Assembly (NCBI RefSeq): GCF_019976755.1
Contig: NZ_AP023441.1
Coordinates: forward strand, 5,453,501-5,517,500
DNA length: 64,000 nt
DNA from: Nostoc sp. MS1
GTDB lineage: Bacteria; Cyanobacteriota; Cyanobacteriia; Cyanobacteriales; Nostocaceae
Reading direction: 5' to 3'
Each line of letters starts with the position of its first letter. Within the stretch, counting starts at the first letter, position 1. A model generated the notes under the pieces. That model saw only the letters and a list, made by a program, of their open reading frames with translations. It was not told the origin of the DNA and searched no databases. The position numbers and the translations under genes were made by a program. Positions 27,080-36,188 of the stretch are shown here, piece by piece.

Positions 27080-27249
27080 GATTTGTAGCAGTTCGTTTTG
27101 ACTGCTCTTTACAAGATATAACTAGACTCTACAAGTGCTAATTGCAGCATTTCGCATTTGCTTTACGAATGAACACATTAGGACAGGTTTTTATGAAAGG
27201 CAGAGGATATGAGGTTATAGAGAATTTTTCCTGTGCCAAGGGATTTTAA

Positions 27250-27269
27250 GTAAGGACTAAAGTCCTTAC
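27250..27269. repeat. Palindrome GTAAGGACTAAAGTCCTTAC
   Basis: This perfect inverted repeat is a widespread cyanobacterial dispersed palindrome. It lies 7 bp beyond the end of hcp on the minus strand and could fold in the transcript as a 3' hairpin. Confidence 0.6.
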
Positions 27270-27275
27270 TACCAA

Positions 27276-27554
27276 CTAACCCAGACATACCGCTAAATCT
27301 TGTTCTGGTGTGGTGATGAGTTGGAGATTATATTTCTCAGAAAGCAATTTCACAACATTGGGAGTTAGGAAAGCTGGGAGGGTGGGGCCGATGCGGATGT
27401 TTTGGATACCCAGGTATAAGAGAGTTAGAAGAACTGCGATCGCCTTTTGTTCATACCAAGACAGTATCATTGATAGTGGTAGCTGATTGACGTTGACTTT
27501 AAAAGCACCCGCCAAAGCTACAGCTATTTGGATGGCTGAGTAAGCATCGTTACA
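27276..27554 (-). pseudogene. hcp: hcp 3' part (hybrid-cluster protein C-terminus)
   Basis: This is the C-terminal 92 residues or so of Hcp, cut from the rest by an IS5-family element. It reads through AGAFKVNVNQLPLSMILSWYEQKA, and then LGIQNIRIGPTLPAFLTPNV, the standard Hcp ending. When the element is removed, TTG TCC ... GTT ACA rejoin on the plus strand, so IDIGQ is followed by CND and the frame continues to the stop at 27276. The joined protein would be about 545 aa, a normal Hcp length. No other lesion is visible. Confidence 0.88.
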
Positions 27555-27559
27555 TGAAC

Positions 27560-27760
27560 CTATCCCACGAATAAAATTCTGTTAATCCAGATGTGAATTG
27601 TCGCAAGAGAAAGAAAACCGTTGAAGCAGGCAGAAATTCTTTCCCACCGAACAACGAGTCGGCGATATTTTCTTTGAAACCAAGCAAAACAGCGCTCTTG
27701 TTGAAAACGCGGAACAGAAATTTTAATTGGTCTACCCCGATTTTTTCGATTCTTCCAAAC
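27560..27760 (-). pseudogene. IS5-family transposase, C-terminal frame
   Basis: The last part reads RVWKNRKNRGRPIKI, then RFQQERCFAWFQRKYRRLVV and ATIHIWINRILFVG, with the catalytic Glu position apparently in the QER segment. The shift from the middle frame lies at CGCGCGCG and is best explained by gain of a CG dinucleotide, a mutation rather than a programmed event. Confidence 0.78.
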
Positions 27761-28076
27761 ACGCGCGCGGCAATTGAGGTCTGATTCCACGTTTACGCAA
27801 TGCAGCCCGTTTGTCCTTGGAATCATAGCCTTTGTCAGCAGCCAGAACTTTAACACGTTTACGAGGTCTACCGGGTCTATTCGTTTTAACTTTGACACTA
27901 TCTAACAGTGGTATCACTTGATCTGTTTCACTACCGTTGGCTGGAGTTGTGCGATTAGCCAAGGGCATACCATTACCATCAGTTAAGGTGTGTATTAAAA
28001 TTCCCTTACCTTTATGACCGTACTTAACGCCTTCACCGCCACCTTTGCCAGGGGGAAAAAGACCCATCAACAGCAC
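27732..28076 (-). pseudogene. IS5-family transposase, middle frame
   Basis: This frame carries GKGGGEGVKYGHKGKGILIH and VKVLAADKGYDSKDKRAAL, the latter holding the second catalytic Asp. Homology leaves this frame at the CG-repeat on 27762-27769. Confidence 0.8.
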
Positions 28077-28395
28077 CGTAATTCCAGTTGATTAGGCTTC
28101 TTTCCTCTGCAATTCCTAGTATCCTTGCTTGTAAACTTTCCAAAGTTCCGTCCGTTTCCCAACGTTGCAACCATCTGTGCGCTGCACTTTTTGATGCCCA
28201 GATTTCTCCTGTGGGAGCATCACACCAACGGCATCCTGTTATCAATATATACAATAACGTGTTCAGTACATGACGAAATGGTGCATGAGGCATTCCCCTT
28301 CCTCTGTTTTCTGGTTCCTTGGGGAATATATCTTCAAACAACTTCCACTCCATATCACTTAACCCTTCAAATTTCCCCGCCATACCCTGATACAA
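28033..28395 (-). pseudogene. IS5-family transposase, N-terminal frame
   Basis: The N-terminal part reads LSDMEWKLFEDIFP, then LYILITGCRWCDAPTGEIWASKS-like sequence, typical of IS5-family Tnp. The first catalytic Asp is in the VDG before SFSP. Family sequence continues as SFSPGKGGGEG in the next frame, after a T5C5 run (plus-strand G5A5 at 28051-28060). Five rather than four C would explain the break as a one-base insertion; +1 frameshifting is the alternative. Confidence 0.8.
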
Positions 28396-28447
28396 CTTAC
28401 CGTTTTCAACAGCAGATTATCATATTGCTGGTATTAGTGGGATAGGT

Positions 28448-29806
28448 TCATTGTCCAATATCAATTAAGCGAGGAATACCACCGATATCGCCTAAATTCT
28501 GATCAAAGAAGCGGAATTTGCCACAGCCTAAAGTTAAGACTACACAATCATTAGGCATTTGTTCTACTAAATCGCTGTAGTAATTGCGTCCTGGTTTCGC
28601 GCCATCACAACCACCAACTAGAAAGAAGTGGCGAATATCACCTTGTTTGACAGTATTAATTACAGTGTCAGCTACACCTAGAACGGCATTTCTGGCGAAG
28701 CCTGTAGTTACTGTTTTTTGTTCACTTTCTTCTGTAAAACCAGGGAGTTCTAATGCTTTCTGGATAATTGGGGAAATGTCGCGGATGCTGATATGTTGCA
28801 AACCAGGATAACCCACAGGCCCTAAAGTAAATACCTTGTCTTTGTAAGTTTCATGGGGCGGCATGAGACAATTAGTAGTCATGACGATCGCACCTGGAAA
28901 GCGTTCAAATTCATGGGTTTGATTTTGCCATGCTGTACCGTAGTGTCCGTAAAGGTGTGTGTAAGTCTGTTTCAGCTTGGGATAGCCATGTGCGGGGAGG
29001 AGTTCGCCGTGGGTGTATACTTTGATTCCGGTTCCGACTGTTTGTTCGAGGACGGCTTTTAAGGCGAGTAAATCATGTCCTGAAACGAGGATGGCTTTAC
29101 CTACTATATGACCAAGGAGAACAGTTGTTGGGGTAGGATGTCCAAAGGTTTCGGTATTACCTGCATCAAGTAATTCCATCGCTTTGAGGTTCATTTGCCC
29201 AACTTTTAAAGTTAAATCGAGCCAGTCTTGTAAACTCTTGTCTTGGGCATCGAGATTTGCTAAGACTTCATGGAAAAATACATACAAGCCTTCATTATGC
29301 TGGTCGAGTTCTAAGGCATGGAAAGCGTAAGCAGCTACGCCTTTAAGTCCATATAATACGGTGAGCTTGAGTGAGAAAATATCAACATTTTTAGCAGATT
29401 GGCTGATAAATTCAAATTCTAGGTCTTTTCCTTGCTGTATTTGTTGTTGTGTATTACTTGCAGGTTGAAAAGAGTTAATCTCTGACTGGATGACGGCGTT
29501 ACCTGTAGCTTGAATTTGTAACTTGAGACTTTCGCGTAAGGCGATCGCACGATTGACAAAGCTAATAAAATCAGATGTGGAAAAGTTGACGTTTGTGAGT
29601 GTGGAGAATAGCATCTCACAGGTGAACTCATCTGTCTGGCGAGTATCAAGTCTTAGAGATTTTGCTTGTAGCGCTACTTGGGAGAGTCCGCGTAAACAAT
29701 GTACTAGTAAATCTTGCAAAGCATCAACTTCTGGACTTTTACCGCAGGCTCCCCATAGATGACAGACATCGCCACGGGTGGTTTGTTCACACTGGTTACA
29801 GAACAT
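28448..29806 (-). pseudogene. hcp: hcp 5' part (hydroxylamine reductase / NO reductase)
   Basis: Hcp carries a hybrid Fe-S-O cluster and reduces NO (and hydroxylamine in vitro) in the cytoplasm. The N-terminal cluster motif is intact: Cys3-x2-Cys6-x8-Cys15-x5-Cys21 in MFCNQCEQTT through WGACGK. Hybrid-cluster ligand regions such as HGELLPAHGYPKL, TTNCLMPP and FFLVGGCDGAKPGRNYY are all present. The frame stops at 28448, inside the IS5-family insertion. Everything upstream of the insertion looks healthy, so the disruption is recent. A Crp/Fnr-type regulator is divergent from it, with a TTGAT-N4-GTCAA box between the two. Confidence 0.9.
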
Positions 29807-29834
29807 ATGTCTTCTCTCAAATCTTCATGCTTAC

Positions 29835-29876
29835 AGAGTATTCCTTTGGATAGAGTAATTCCTTGATCTAAGTCAA
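29835..29876 (-). promoter_or_regulatory. DNR/FNR-type box in hcp promoter
   Basis: TTGATCTAAGTCAA at 29863-29876 matches the TTGAT-N4-ATCAA consensus in nine of ten positions. Its centre is 63 bp upstream of the hcp ATG. If it activates from -41.5, the transcript starts near 29828 and the -10 hexamer would be TACTCT (29840-29835, minus strand), keeping TA....T of the consensus. The neighbouring regulator has the recognition-helix residues that contact TTGAT in Fnr. Confidence 0.8.
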
Positions 29877-30093
29877 GAGTATTTGTAAAGTTCGGTGAAG
29901 GAGGGAGGAGAGAGGAGAAGAAATTTTTAACGCGGAGGAACGCAGAGGTTAACGCAGAGGAACGCGGAGGTTTCTTGAGGATGATTTGTTATGTCTTCAG
30001 ATAATTGGTGTCAGGTGTATCTTGATGGAGAATTGGGATAATGTGGACTGCTTTTGTTCATTTTTTTACATAAATCAAAGAGAAAGTTTTTCT

Positions 30094-30792
30094 ATGACTG
30101 TTACGGAACGTATTTTAGAGGTTAAACAATTTTTACAGAAAACGCCGATTTTTCAGGATTTATCAGATGAACAATTGCAAGCACTAGCTAATATTGCTAT
30201 TGTCCAAAGTTATAAAAAAGGGGAAATTATATTCTGGGAGGGTGATCAGGGTACGGGGTTATTTATTGTTAAGTCTGGTAGGGTGAAGATTTTTAAGGTA
30301 GCAAACGGCGGGAAAGAACAAATTTTCCACATATTCGGTGCTGAAGAATATTTTGCAGAAGTACCAGCTTTTGATGGGGGAAACTATCCTGCTTCAGCCG
30401 CAACGTTAGAAAATTCCCAGGTAGTGTTTATTCCCAGATCATCTTTTTTGACTGTGTTGCAACAACATCCTACATTGGCGTTGGCAATTTTAGGAACTCT
30501 GGCGCGACACTTACGCAAATTAACACACTTGGTTGATACACTTTCATTTCAGGAAGTACCGCAAAGATTAGCCCACTACTTGTTAAATTTAAGTAAACGC
30601 TTGGGTAATGTGGATGTCTTCGAGCTAGATTTACCCAAAGGACAACTTGCAGCTTTATTAGGAACCATTCCCGAAACACTTTCCCGCGCTTTGTATAAAC
30701 TCGCTCAAGAAAAAATTATTGAGATGGAAGGGACAACTGTGAGATTATGCGATCGCGATCGGTTGGTTAATTTACAAGATAAAAAATTGTAG
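30094..30792 (+). CDS. Crp/Fnr-family regulator, DNR-like
   Basis: The product is 232 aa from the ATG at 30094; the frame is open further upstream but the extension has no homology. A cyclic-nucleotide-binding-type beta-roll covers residues 15-135 (FLQKTPIFQDLSDEQLQAL, GxxGTGLFIVKSGRVKI). A C-terminal winged HTH has GQLAALLGTIPETLSRAL. The E..SR pattern is that of Fnr (Glu209, Ser212, Arg213), predicting a TTGAT half-site. There are no N-terminal cysteines, so it is not an iron-sulfur Fnr; NO- or heme-sensing DNR-type regulation of hcp is the best guess. Confidence 0.85.
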   Translation: MTVTERILEVKQFLQKTPIFQDLSDEQLQALANIAIVQSYKKGEIIFWEGDQGTGLFIVKSGRVKIFKVANGGKEQIFHIFGAEEYFAEVPAFDGGNYPASAATLENSQVVFIPRSSFLTVLQQHPTLALAILGTLARHLRKLTHLVDTLSFQEVPQRLAHYLLNLSKRLGNVDVFELDLPKGQLAALLGTIPETLSRALYKLAQEKIIEMEGTTVRLCDRDRLVNLQDKKL

Positions 30793-30839
30793 GAGACAAC
30801 TTCTATCTTATATTAATCTTCTCGTTCCCAATCTTCCAT

Positions 30840-31220
30840 CTATAAACCATTTACCCGACTAAATTCTCTAACATTATGCGTCACTAATATCAAATTATTC
30901 GCTATTGCAATAGCAGCAATTTGTAAATCATAAGGGCCAATTGGTGTACCACTAGCAGCTAACTCAGCCCTAATTCTTCCCGCTATCCTTGCCGCTTCCC
31001 CTTCTAACGGTAAAATAGTGAACTGACTAAAAAAACGTTGCAATATTTCTAAATTTCTTTCTTGTTGAAGACTACGGTAAGCACCATAATACAATTCTAA
31101 TTGAGTAATAGAAGAAATTAAAATATCCTCTGGTTGCTGGAAGGATAATCGATTTGTTACCGCAGCACTACTATTATTGATCAAACGAATACAGACATTT
31201 GAATCAAGCAAATAACTCAA
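30840..31220 (-). CDS. vapC: VapC-type PIN-domain toxin
   Basis: This 126-aa PIN domain is a probable RNase toxin. Acidic active-site residues appear in order: Asp in SYLLDSNVC, Glu in ITQLELYYGA, Asp in IGPYDLQIAA; the C-terminal THNVREFSRVNGL is the usual ending of this VapC subgroup. Its start overlaps the end of the antitoxin gene by 4 bp, so translation is coupled and the antitoxin is made first. Confidence 0.88.
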   Translation of the reverse strand: MSYLLDSNVCIRLINNSSAAVTNRLSFQQPEDILISSITQLELYYGAYRSLQQERNLEILQRFFSQFTILPLEGEAARIAGRIRAELAASGTPIGPYDLQIAAIAIANNLILVTHNVREFSRVNGL

Positions 31221-31468
31221 AATAACGTCTCTCTCGATTCATATTCTCCCTGTTCTGGTCTTTCTAACGGTTCTCCTACCCAACCACCAATTACTTCTTC
31301 AAAAAAACCAGGATTCCAGCCTTTAAATTGAGGTGTACTTTGTTGAATTTTATCGTTTGTTTGTAACTTGAGCCTAAAGAGAAGAAATTCAACAAAATTC
31401 AAAACTTCCTCTTGTTTATCTTGAGGAAGAGAACGCCATTTAGTTAATAAATCTTGTTCTGTACTCAT
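31217..31468 (-). CDS. vapB: VapB-type antitoxin (DUF2281-like)
   Basis: This 83-aa protein begins with a helix (LLTKWRSLPQDKQEEVLNFVEFLLFRL) typical of DUF2281 proteins paired with VapC in cyanobacteria. The C-terminal half is unstructured and acidic, suited to wrapping the toxin. It is the first gene of the pair. Confidence 0.82.
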   Translation of the reverse strand: MSTEQDLLTKWRSLPQDKQEEVLNFVEFLLFRLKLQTNDKIQQSTPQFKGWNPGFFEEVIGGWVGEPLERPEQGEYESRETLF

Positions 31469-31619
31469 TTGTATTCACCATTACTAAGTAAAAAAAACAT
31501 AAATAAATTAATCAAGATATGGAGGGTGAGCATTACCTAATGTATCTTGGTCTTTTTCTGCCTCTTTAATACTAGTATCAGCCTTAAACGAAATACTATG
31601 ACACCCCTACAACCACAAA

Positions 31620-34184
31620 TCAATCCAGATTTTGCAAGCCGATCGCAATCTTACTATGTTTTTCTATTTGCCCCATGACTTGTTTCGCCCGTTGAATTAC
31701 CACGGCTGGTAAACCCGCCAACCTTCCCGCCTCAATACCATAAGATTTATCAGCGCCTCCCGGTTGGACTTGGTGCAAGAAAATAATTTGGTCTGGTAAT
31801 TCCTTCACTGTCACCTGATAATTAGCTACATTAGGTAACATTGCCGCCAGTTCATTTAATTCGTGGTAGTGAGTGGCGAAAATTGTGCGGGAACGAATTT
31901 CCATTGCGAGATATTCTGCAACCGCCCAAGCAATAGAAAGACCGTCAAAAGTTGCGGTTCCTCTGCCAATTTCATCTAACAAAACTAGGGATCTAGATGT
32001 GGCATGATTGAGAATATTTGCTGTTTCATTCATCTCTACCATGAATGTAGATTGACCCGTGGCTAAATCATCCACTGCACCGACGCGGGTAAAAATGCGA
32101 TCGCACACTCCCAACCGCGCAGACTTAGCTGGAACAAAACTGCCAATTTGCGCCATTAATTGAATTAATCCTACTTGACGCAGGTAACAACTTTTACCAC
32201 TAGCGTTAGGCCCAGTGAGAATAACTAAGTCGGGAAGTGAGGGAGTTTCTTCACTATTCCCCAATTCCGTAGAATTAGGGACAAAGAAACCCGCAGGTAA
32301 AGACTGTTCTACTACTGGATGGCGACCATCAACGATTTTTAACTCTCGTCCATTCACCATTTCCGGGCGACAATAGCCTTGATGCACCGCCAACTCAGCT
32401 AAACCACATAATACATCGGCGGCAGCTACAGCGCGGGACAGGTTGCGAATGGCTTCCGCCTGTTCTCCGACTTCTTCCCGTAAATTGACAAAAATCTCAT
32501 ATTCCAACTTATGTAAATCATCCCGCGCCGTGAGAATCCTGGCTTCCCGTTCCTTCAGTTCTGGGGTGATGTAACGTTCCTCATTTTTCAGGGTTTGCTT
32601 GCGGATGTAATTGGCAGGTACTTGGTCGGCTTTGGCGCGGGAAATACTAATGTAGTAACCAAAGGTTTCGTTAAATCCTACCTTGAGTAAGGGGATTCCT
32701 GTCCTCGCCCTTTCATCTACTTCTAAATTAGCTATCCATTGGTGGTCTGCTTCTACCGTCGCCTTTCTCTCATCTAATAGAGGGTTTACACCAGCACGAA
32801 TTAAGCCCCCTTCTTTGATGTGTAACGGTGGTGATTCTACTAAGTGCGCGTGTATTTTTTGTGCTAATTCTTCCAAAATTGGTGGCACTTTCTGCAAAGC
32901 CTTGAGGAAGGGTGAACTGGCTTCAGTCACTAGGTTAGCTAATTCTGGTAAGCGGGAGAGGGAATCAGCTAATGCTACTAAATCCCTGGCGTTGGCAGTT
33001 CCCGAACTGGCGCGGCCTGTAAGCCTTTCTAAATCGTAAATTTGCCGTAATAAATGCCGTAAATCTTGGCGTAGGGAGGTATTTTGCACCAATTCTTCTA
33101 TGGTGTCTTGGCGTGAGCGAATCCCTTTAGTATCAAGTAGCGGTTGTAACAGCCAGCGCCGTAAAGCCCGACTGCCCATAGCCGTGCTAGTTTTATCTAA
33201 AGCCCACAATAAGGAACCATGAAAAGTGCCATCGCGGACTGTTTGGGTAATTTCCAAGTTACGCCGGGTTTGGTTGTCAACTATCAGGTAGTCGGTGATA
33301 GTATAGGTGCGGAGTCTTTGTAAGCATACTTGTCCGGCTTTTTGCGTATCTTCCACATATTCCAACAACCCACCAGCCGCGCGGACAGCCAAGGGGAGAT
33401 GGTCACAACCCAAACCTTCGAGCGATCGCACCTTGAATTTCTGCAATAATGTACTTCTAGCTTCGGCTTGGGTGAAGGGGAGTTGCGATCGCAAACTATA
33501 ACAGAATGATGGTGGTAAACAGTCTGGCAAGCTTGGCGAAGTTTCCCCAGGACGTAGTAAACTTCCTAAATCTGGTGCATTGGTAGGAACCAGTACCTCA
33601 GAAGGCTGCAACCGCATCAATTCCTGGGTTAACCGTTCCAAATCACTATCTTGAGTTGTCAGAAATTCCCCAGTAGAGATATCTGCATAAGCTAGACCCC
33701 AATGATTCCCCGCAATTACCACAGCCGCTAAGTAATTATTGCGACTGGATTTTAACATTCCTTCTTCCAATAAAGTGCCAGGGGTGAGGATGCGCGTCAC
33801 CTCCCGCCGCACCAAACCCACAGCCTCAGAAGCATCTTCTACTTGGTCGCAAATTACTACAGCGTAGCCTTTTTCCACTAGTTGGGTAGTGTAGCGTTCC
33901 CAAGCATGATGAGGAACACCAGTCATAGCCACCCGTCCGACTTCGCCGCCGTGTTTACTCGTCAGGACTAATTCTAATTCTCTAGCTACTGTTACCGCAT
34001 CTTGAAAAAACGTTTCAAAGAAATCACCCACGCGATATAGCAACAGCGCATGAGGGTGTTTATCTTTAACCTCGACATAGTGCTGATACATCTTACTCAG
34101 CTTAGTCCGGTCTACTAGGCGAGTGTCGGCGTGAGGGGTTGGGGGAGTATTGGGTTGAGTTGGCTGGATGTCAGAAGCGGTCAT
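31620..34184 (-). CDS. mutS: DNA mismatch repair ATPase MutS
   Basis: This 854-aa MutS recognises mismatches in newly replicated DNA. The mismatch-binding N-terminus includes LLYRVGDFFETFFQDA, with a Phe-x-Glu-like contact in GDFFETF. The ATPase domain has Walker A TGPNASGKSCYLRQ, signature STFMVEM, Walker B LVLLDEIGRGTA and the H-loop IFATHYHEL. Length is normal and the frame intact. A short Pro/Thr-rich N-terminal extension is usual in cyanobacteria. The gene stands alone on the minus strand. Confidence 0.97.
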   Translation of the reverse strand: MTASDIQPTQPNTPPTPHADTRLVDRTKLSKMYQHYVEVKDKHPHALLLYRVGDFFETFFQDAVTVARELELVLTSKHGGEVGRVAMTGVPHHAWERYTTQLVEKGYAVVICDQVEDASEAVGLVRREVTRILTPGTLLEEGMLKSSRNNYLAAVVIAGNHWGLAYADISTGEFLTTQDSDLERLTQELMRLQPSEVLVPTNAPDLGSLLRPGETSPSLPDCLPPSFCYSLRSQLPFTQAEARSTLLQKFKVRSLEGLGCDHLPLAVRAAGGLLEYVEDTQKAGQVCLQRLRTYTITDYLIVDNQTRRNLEITQTVRDGTFHGSLLWALDKTSTAMGSRALRRWLLQPLLDTKGIRSRQDTIEELVQNTSLRQDLRHLLRQIYDLERLTGRASSGTANARDLVALADSLSRLPELANLVTEASSPFLKALQKVPPILEELAQKIHAHLVESPPLHIKEGGLIRAGVNPLLDERKATVEADHQWIANLEVDERARTGIPLLKVGFNETFGYYISISRAKADQVPANYIRKQTLKNEERYITPELKEREARILTARDDLHKLEYEIFVNLREEVGEQAEAIRNLSRAVAAADVLCGLAELAVHQGYCRPEMVNGRELKIVDGRHPVVEQSLPAGFFVPNSTELGNSEETPSLPDLVILTGPNASGKSCYLRQVGLIQLMAQIGSFVPAKSARLGVCDRIFTRVGAVDDLATGQSTFMVEMNETANILNHATSRSLVLLDEIGRGTATFDGLSIAWAVAEYLAMEIRSRTIFATHYHELNELAAMLPNVANYQVTVKELPDQIIFLHQVQPGGADKSYGIEAGRLAGLPAVVIQRAKQVMGQIEKHSKIAIGLQNLD

Positions 34185-34275
34185 AGATAGATGCTAGGAG
34201 TTACGCGCAGAAGTAGCCACAATACTCGATGATAACGTGATGTCTGAAATTGAGGGGCGATCGCTCAAAATTTTT

Positions 34276-34896
34276 TTATGGTTCCATTTTCTCTTGTAAT
34301 GTGGTGAATAGGCGATCGCAATATGGGGAAGCTTGGCGGACTTTGGTTACATCCAGCAATTCCAGCAGCTTAGAAGCGTGCTTAATTTTCTGATACTCTC
34401 CCTTAGTCGTGTTAGCAGTAGCAGCTTTTAAACTAGGTTCCAGCCTGTCTTTCTCAACAGTCTCCACATTATAGTTTTTGGAAATAGCATTTTCCTTAAA
34501 ACCTTGGCCATAAAATTCTTTCAGCGTTTTCACATCGGCAATAAACCAAGCCTCCATAGCTTGAACCATCAAATGACACTGACTGTCATCAACCCCTGAC
34601 GGTTTATCCCAATTATCCCTATATTTTAAATGCTGCCAAGGTGAATCTACTTTTACAGGCGCTTCTGCATCAACCAGCAACACATTAAAAGCTTCTGGAT
34701 GAGATTTTAAAGCATTTTGAAAATCTCTAAACGCATTATTGCGAGAACCACAGATAATAATATCCCATTTAATTTTTTTACTTTTGGCTATTTCCACCAA
34801 TGGTTTTAAAAATTGACTAAACCCTTGTCGAATTAATGCTTTTTGGTTTTTACCATCTCCACCACCTTCTACATAAATTCGCACCTCCTTTACCAT
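34276..34896 (-). CDS. DUF4276 protein, Toprim-like partner of ATPase
   Basis: The protein is 206 aa. The N-terminal strand IYVEGGGDGKNQ and the later VLLVDAEAPV, followed by PWQHLKYRDNWDKP and HLMVQAMEAWFIAD, match the DUF4276 family. The Glu of VEGGGD and the DxE of VDAE sit like the acidic residues of a Toprim nuclease. The start overlaps the upstream ATPase gene by 7 bp, so the two are made together. ATPase plus Toprim-type nuclease pairs include several anti-phage systems (for example PARIS, OLD/Gabija-like and AbiL-type). Assignment to a named system needs a profile search. Confidence 0.78.
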   Translation of the reverse strand: MVKEVRIYVEGGGDGKNQKALIRQGFSQFLKPLVEIAKSKKIKWDIIICGSRNNAFRDFQNALKSHPEAFNVLLVDAEAPVKVDSPWQHLKYRDNWDKPSGVDDSQCHLMVQAMEAWFIADVKTLKEFYGQGFKENAISKNYNVETVEKDRLEPSLKAATANTTKGEYQKIKHASKLLELLDVTKVRQASPYCDRLFTTLQEKMEP

Positions 34897-36101
34897 CTAT
34901 TTCCCCCAATTTCACCCATCCGCCACAAGTCGCCGAGAGTATAATTTTCTAGCCAATGCTTCAGTTTTTCAGGTTCAAGCCGACGCAGATGAGAACCTTT
35001 TTCGTCTCGTTCGCATATTAATATTGATTCAGGATACTCATTTAAGGCAGAAACCAAAGCATCAGAGTGAGTGGTGACAATTAATTGTGTTCGAGTAGAT
35101 GCTTCAATTAGCATTTCTGCAATAGTTGGTAAGATATCTGGATGTAAACCAATTTCTGGTTCTTCAAGACAAATTAGTGGCGGTGGAGCTGGGTCAAGCA
35201 GCAAAGCTATTAAAAATAAATAACGGAGTGTACCATCAGATAGACGAGTTGCAGGAATTGGTTGAGTAAGTCCCTCTTCTCGAATGAATATTTGTACTGT
35301 ACCCCCATATATTCTTACACTGATGTCTTCTGCCAATTCGTAAAATTTTTTCAGTTTTTCAATAATTTTTCGATTACCTATTTGAAGTTGTAGGTTATTT
35401 AAAACCAAACCAATATTACTTCCATCCTCCATTAAAGGATATACAGGAAAATCTGCTTGTTGAGGTCTACGGGGCTGGCTATTACGACCAAATGGCAAAT
35501 CCCTATATAAACAAATCGTAGATAATGTAGAACCCAGATATGTTATTTCTGGGTACTTTCTTATATCTTTTAGTTGCGATAAAATAGATTTATTAAACTG
35601 AAGCATTTGCTCATCCCATGCTTCTTCGTGGAATTTATATTCTCCTGATCCATCTTGATACCTAAATCTAGAGATTGTCCGACCATTATGATTCAATCTG
35701 TAGTAGAAAAATACATCTTCTCGATTTAAAGATAGTGGCTCATTTTCTATAGCTTCATCTAACAGTTGGAAATTCAATCCATATAGTGCAGTGAATTTCA
35801 GCCTATAACTTAAAGGTTGTAAGTTTAGCGGATGATTTAAAGTCACCTGAATTTCTGCTACTGGTATTTCCTTTCCGCCTTTCCACAAAAAATCAAGAGT
35901 TCCTCCTCCGTAACGTATAGCGGCTTCTACATCTCTTGGAACTTCACGTAAAATTCCTATTGCTTCTATTAAGTTTGATTTACCAGATGCGTTAGGGCCT
36001 ATTAATACATTCAGTGGCTGTAATTCAATTTCTTCGCCTTCGCTTCCATAGGAGAGGAAATTTTCTAACCTAATTTTATGGATAAATCTTTTACCTTCCA
36101 T
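34890..36101 (-). CDS. AAA/ABC-type ATPase (OLD/RecF-like), defence pair
   Basis: This 403-aa protein is an SMC/RecF-like ATPase of the AAA_15/AAA_21 group. It has N-terminal LRLENFLSYG-like sequence, Walker A GPNASGKSNLIEAIG, a signature-like LSDGTLRYLFLIALL, Walker B LICLEEPEIGLHPD, and the H-loop TTHSDALVSAL. It lies first in a two-gene operon with the DUF4276 protein and would act as the sensor or scaffold of the pair. The C-terminus (LENYTLGDLWRMGEIGGNRW) is the typical end of this subfamily. Confidence 0.85.
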   Translation of the reverse strand: MEGKRFIHKIRLENFLSYGSEGEEIELQPLNVLIGPNASGKSNLIEAIGILREVPRDVEAAIRYGGGTLDFLWKGGKEIPVAEIQVTLNHPLNLQPLSYRLKFTALYGLNFQLLDEAIENEPLSLNREDVFFYYRLNHNGRTISRFRYQDGSGEYKFHEEAWDEQMLQFNKSILSQLKDIRKYPEITYLGSTLSTICLYRDLPFGRNSQPRRPQQADFPVYPLMEDGSNIGLVLNNLQLQIGNRKIIEKLKKFYELAEDISVRIYGGTVQIFIREEGLTQPIPATRLSDGTLRYLFLIALLLDPAPPPLICLEEPEIGLHPDILPTIAEMLIEASTRTQLIVTTHSDALVSALNEYPESILICERDEKGSHLRRLEPEKLKHWLENYTLGDLWRMGEIGGNRW

Positions 36102-36188
36102 TTACTTATCCTATTCGACTCATTGTTTCTTTCAGCTTACAACGGGAATTGTTTATTCTAAACGTAAACTTAAAGCTTATCTTAATTC

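Larger units (their letters stand above)
27556..28449 (-). mobile_element. IS5-family insertion sequence in hcp, 894 bp
   Basis: The ends are inverted: GAACCTATCCCACGAATA at the left and GAACCTATCCCACTAATA as the reverse complement of the right, one mismatch in 18. A 2-bp AT (27554-27555 and 28450-28451) fits a target duplication, although a boundary one base further out with no duplication reads equally well. The transposase is spread over three minus-strand frames, so this copy has decayed or needs frameshifting. Confidence 0.88.
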
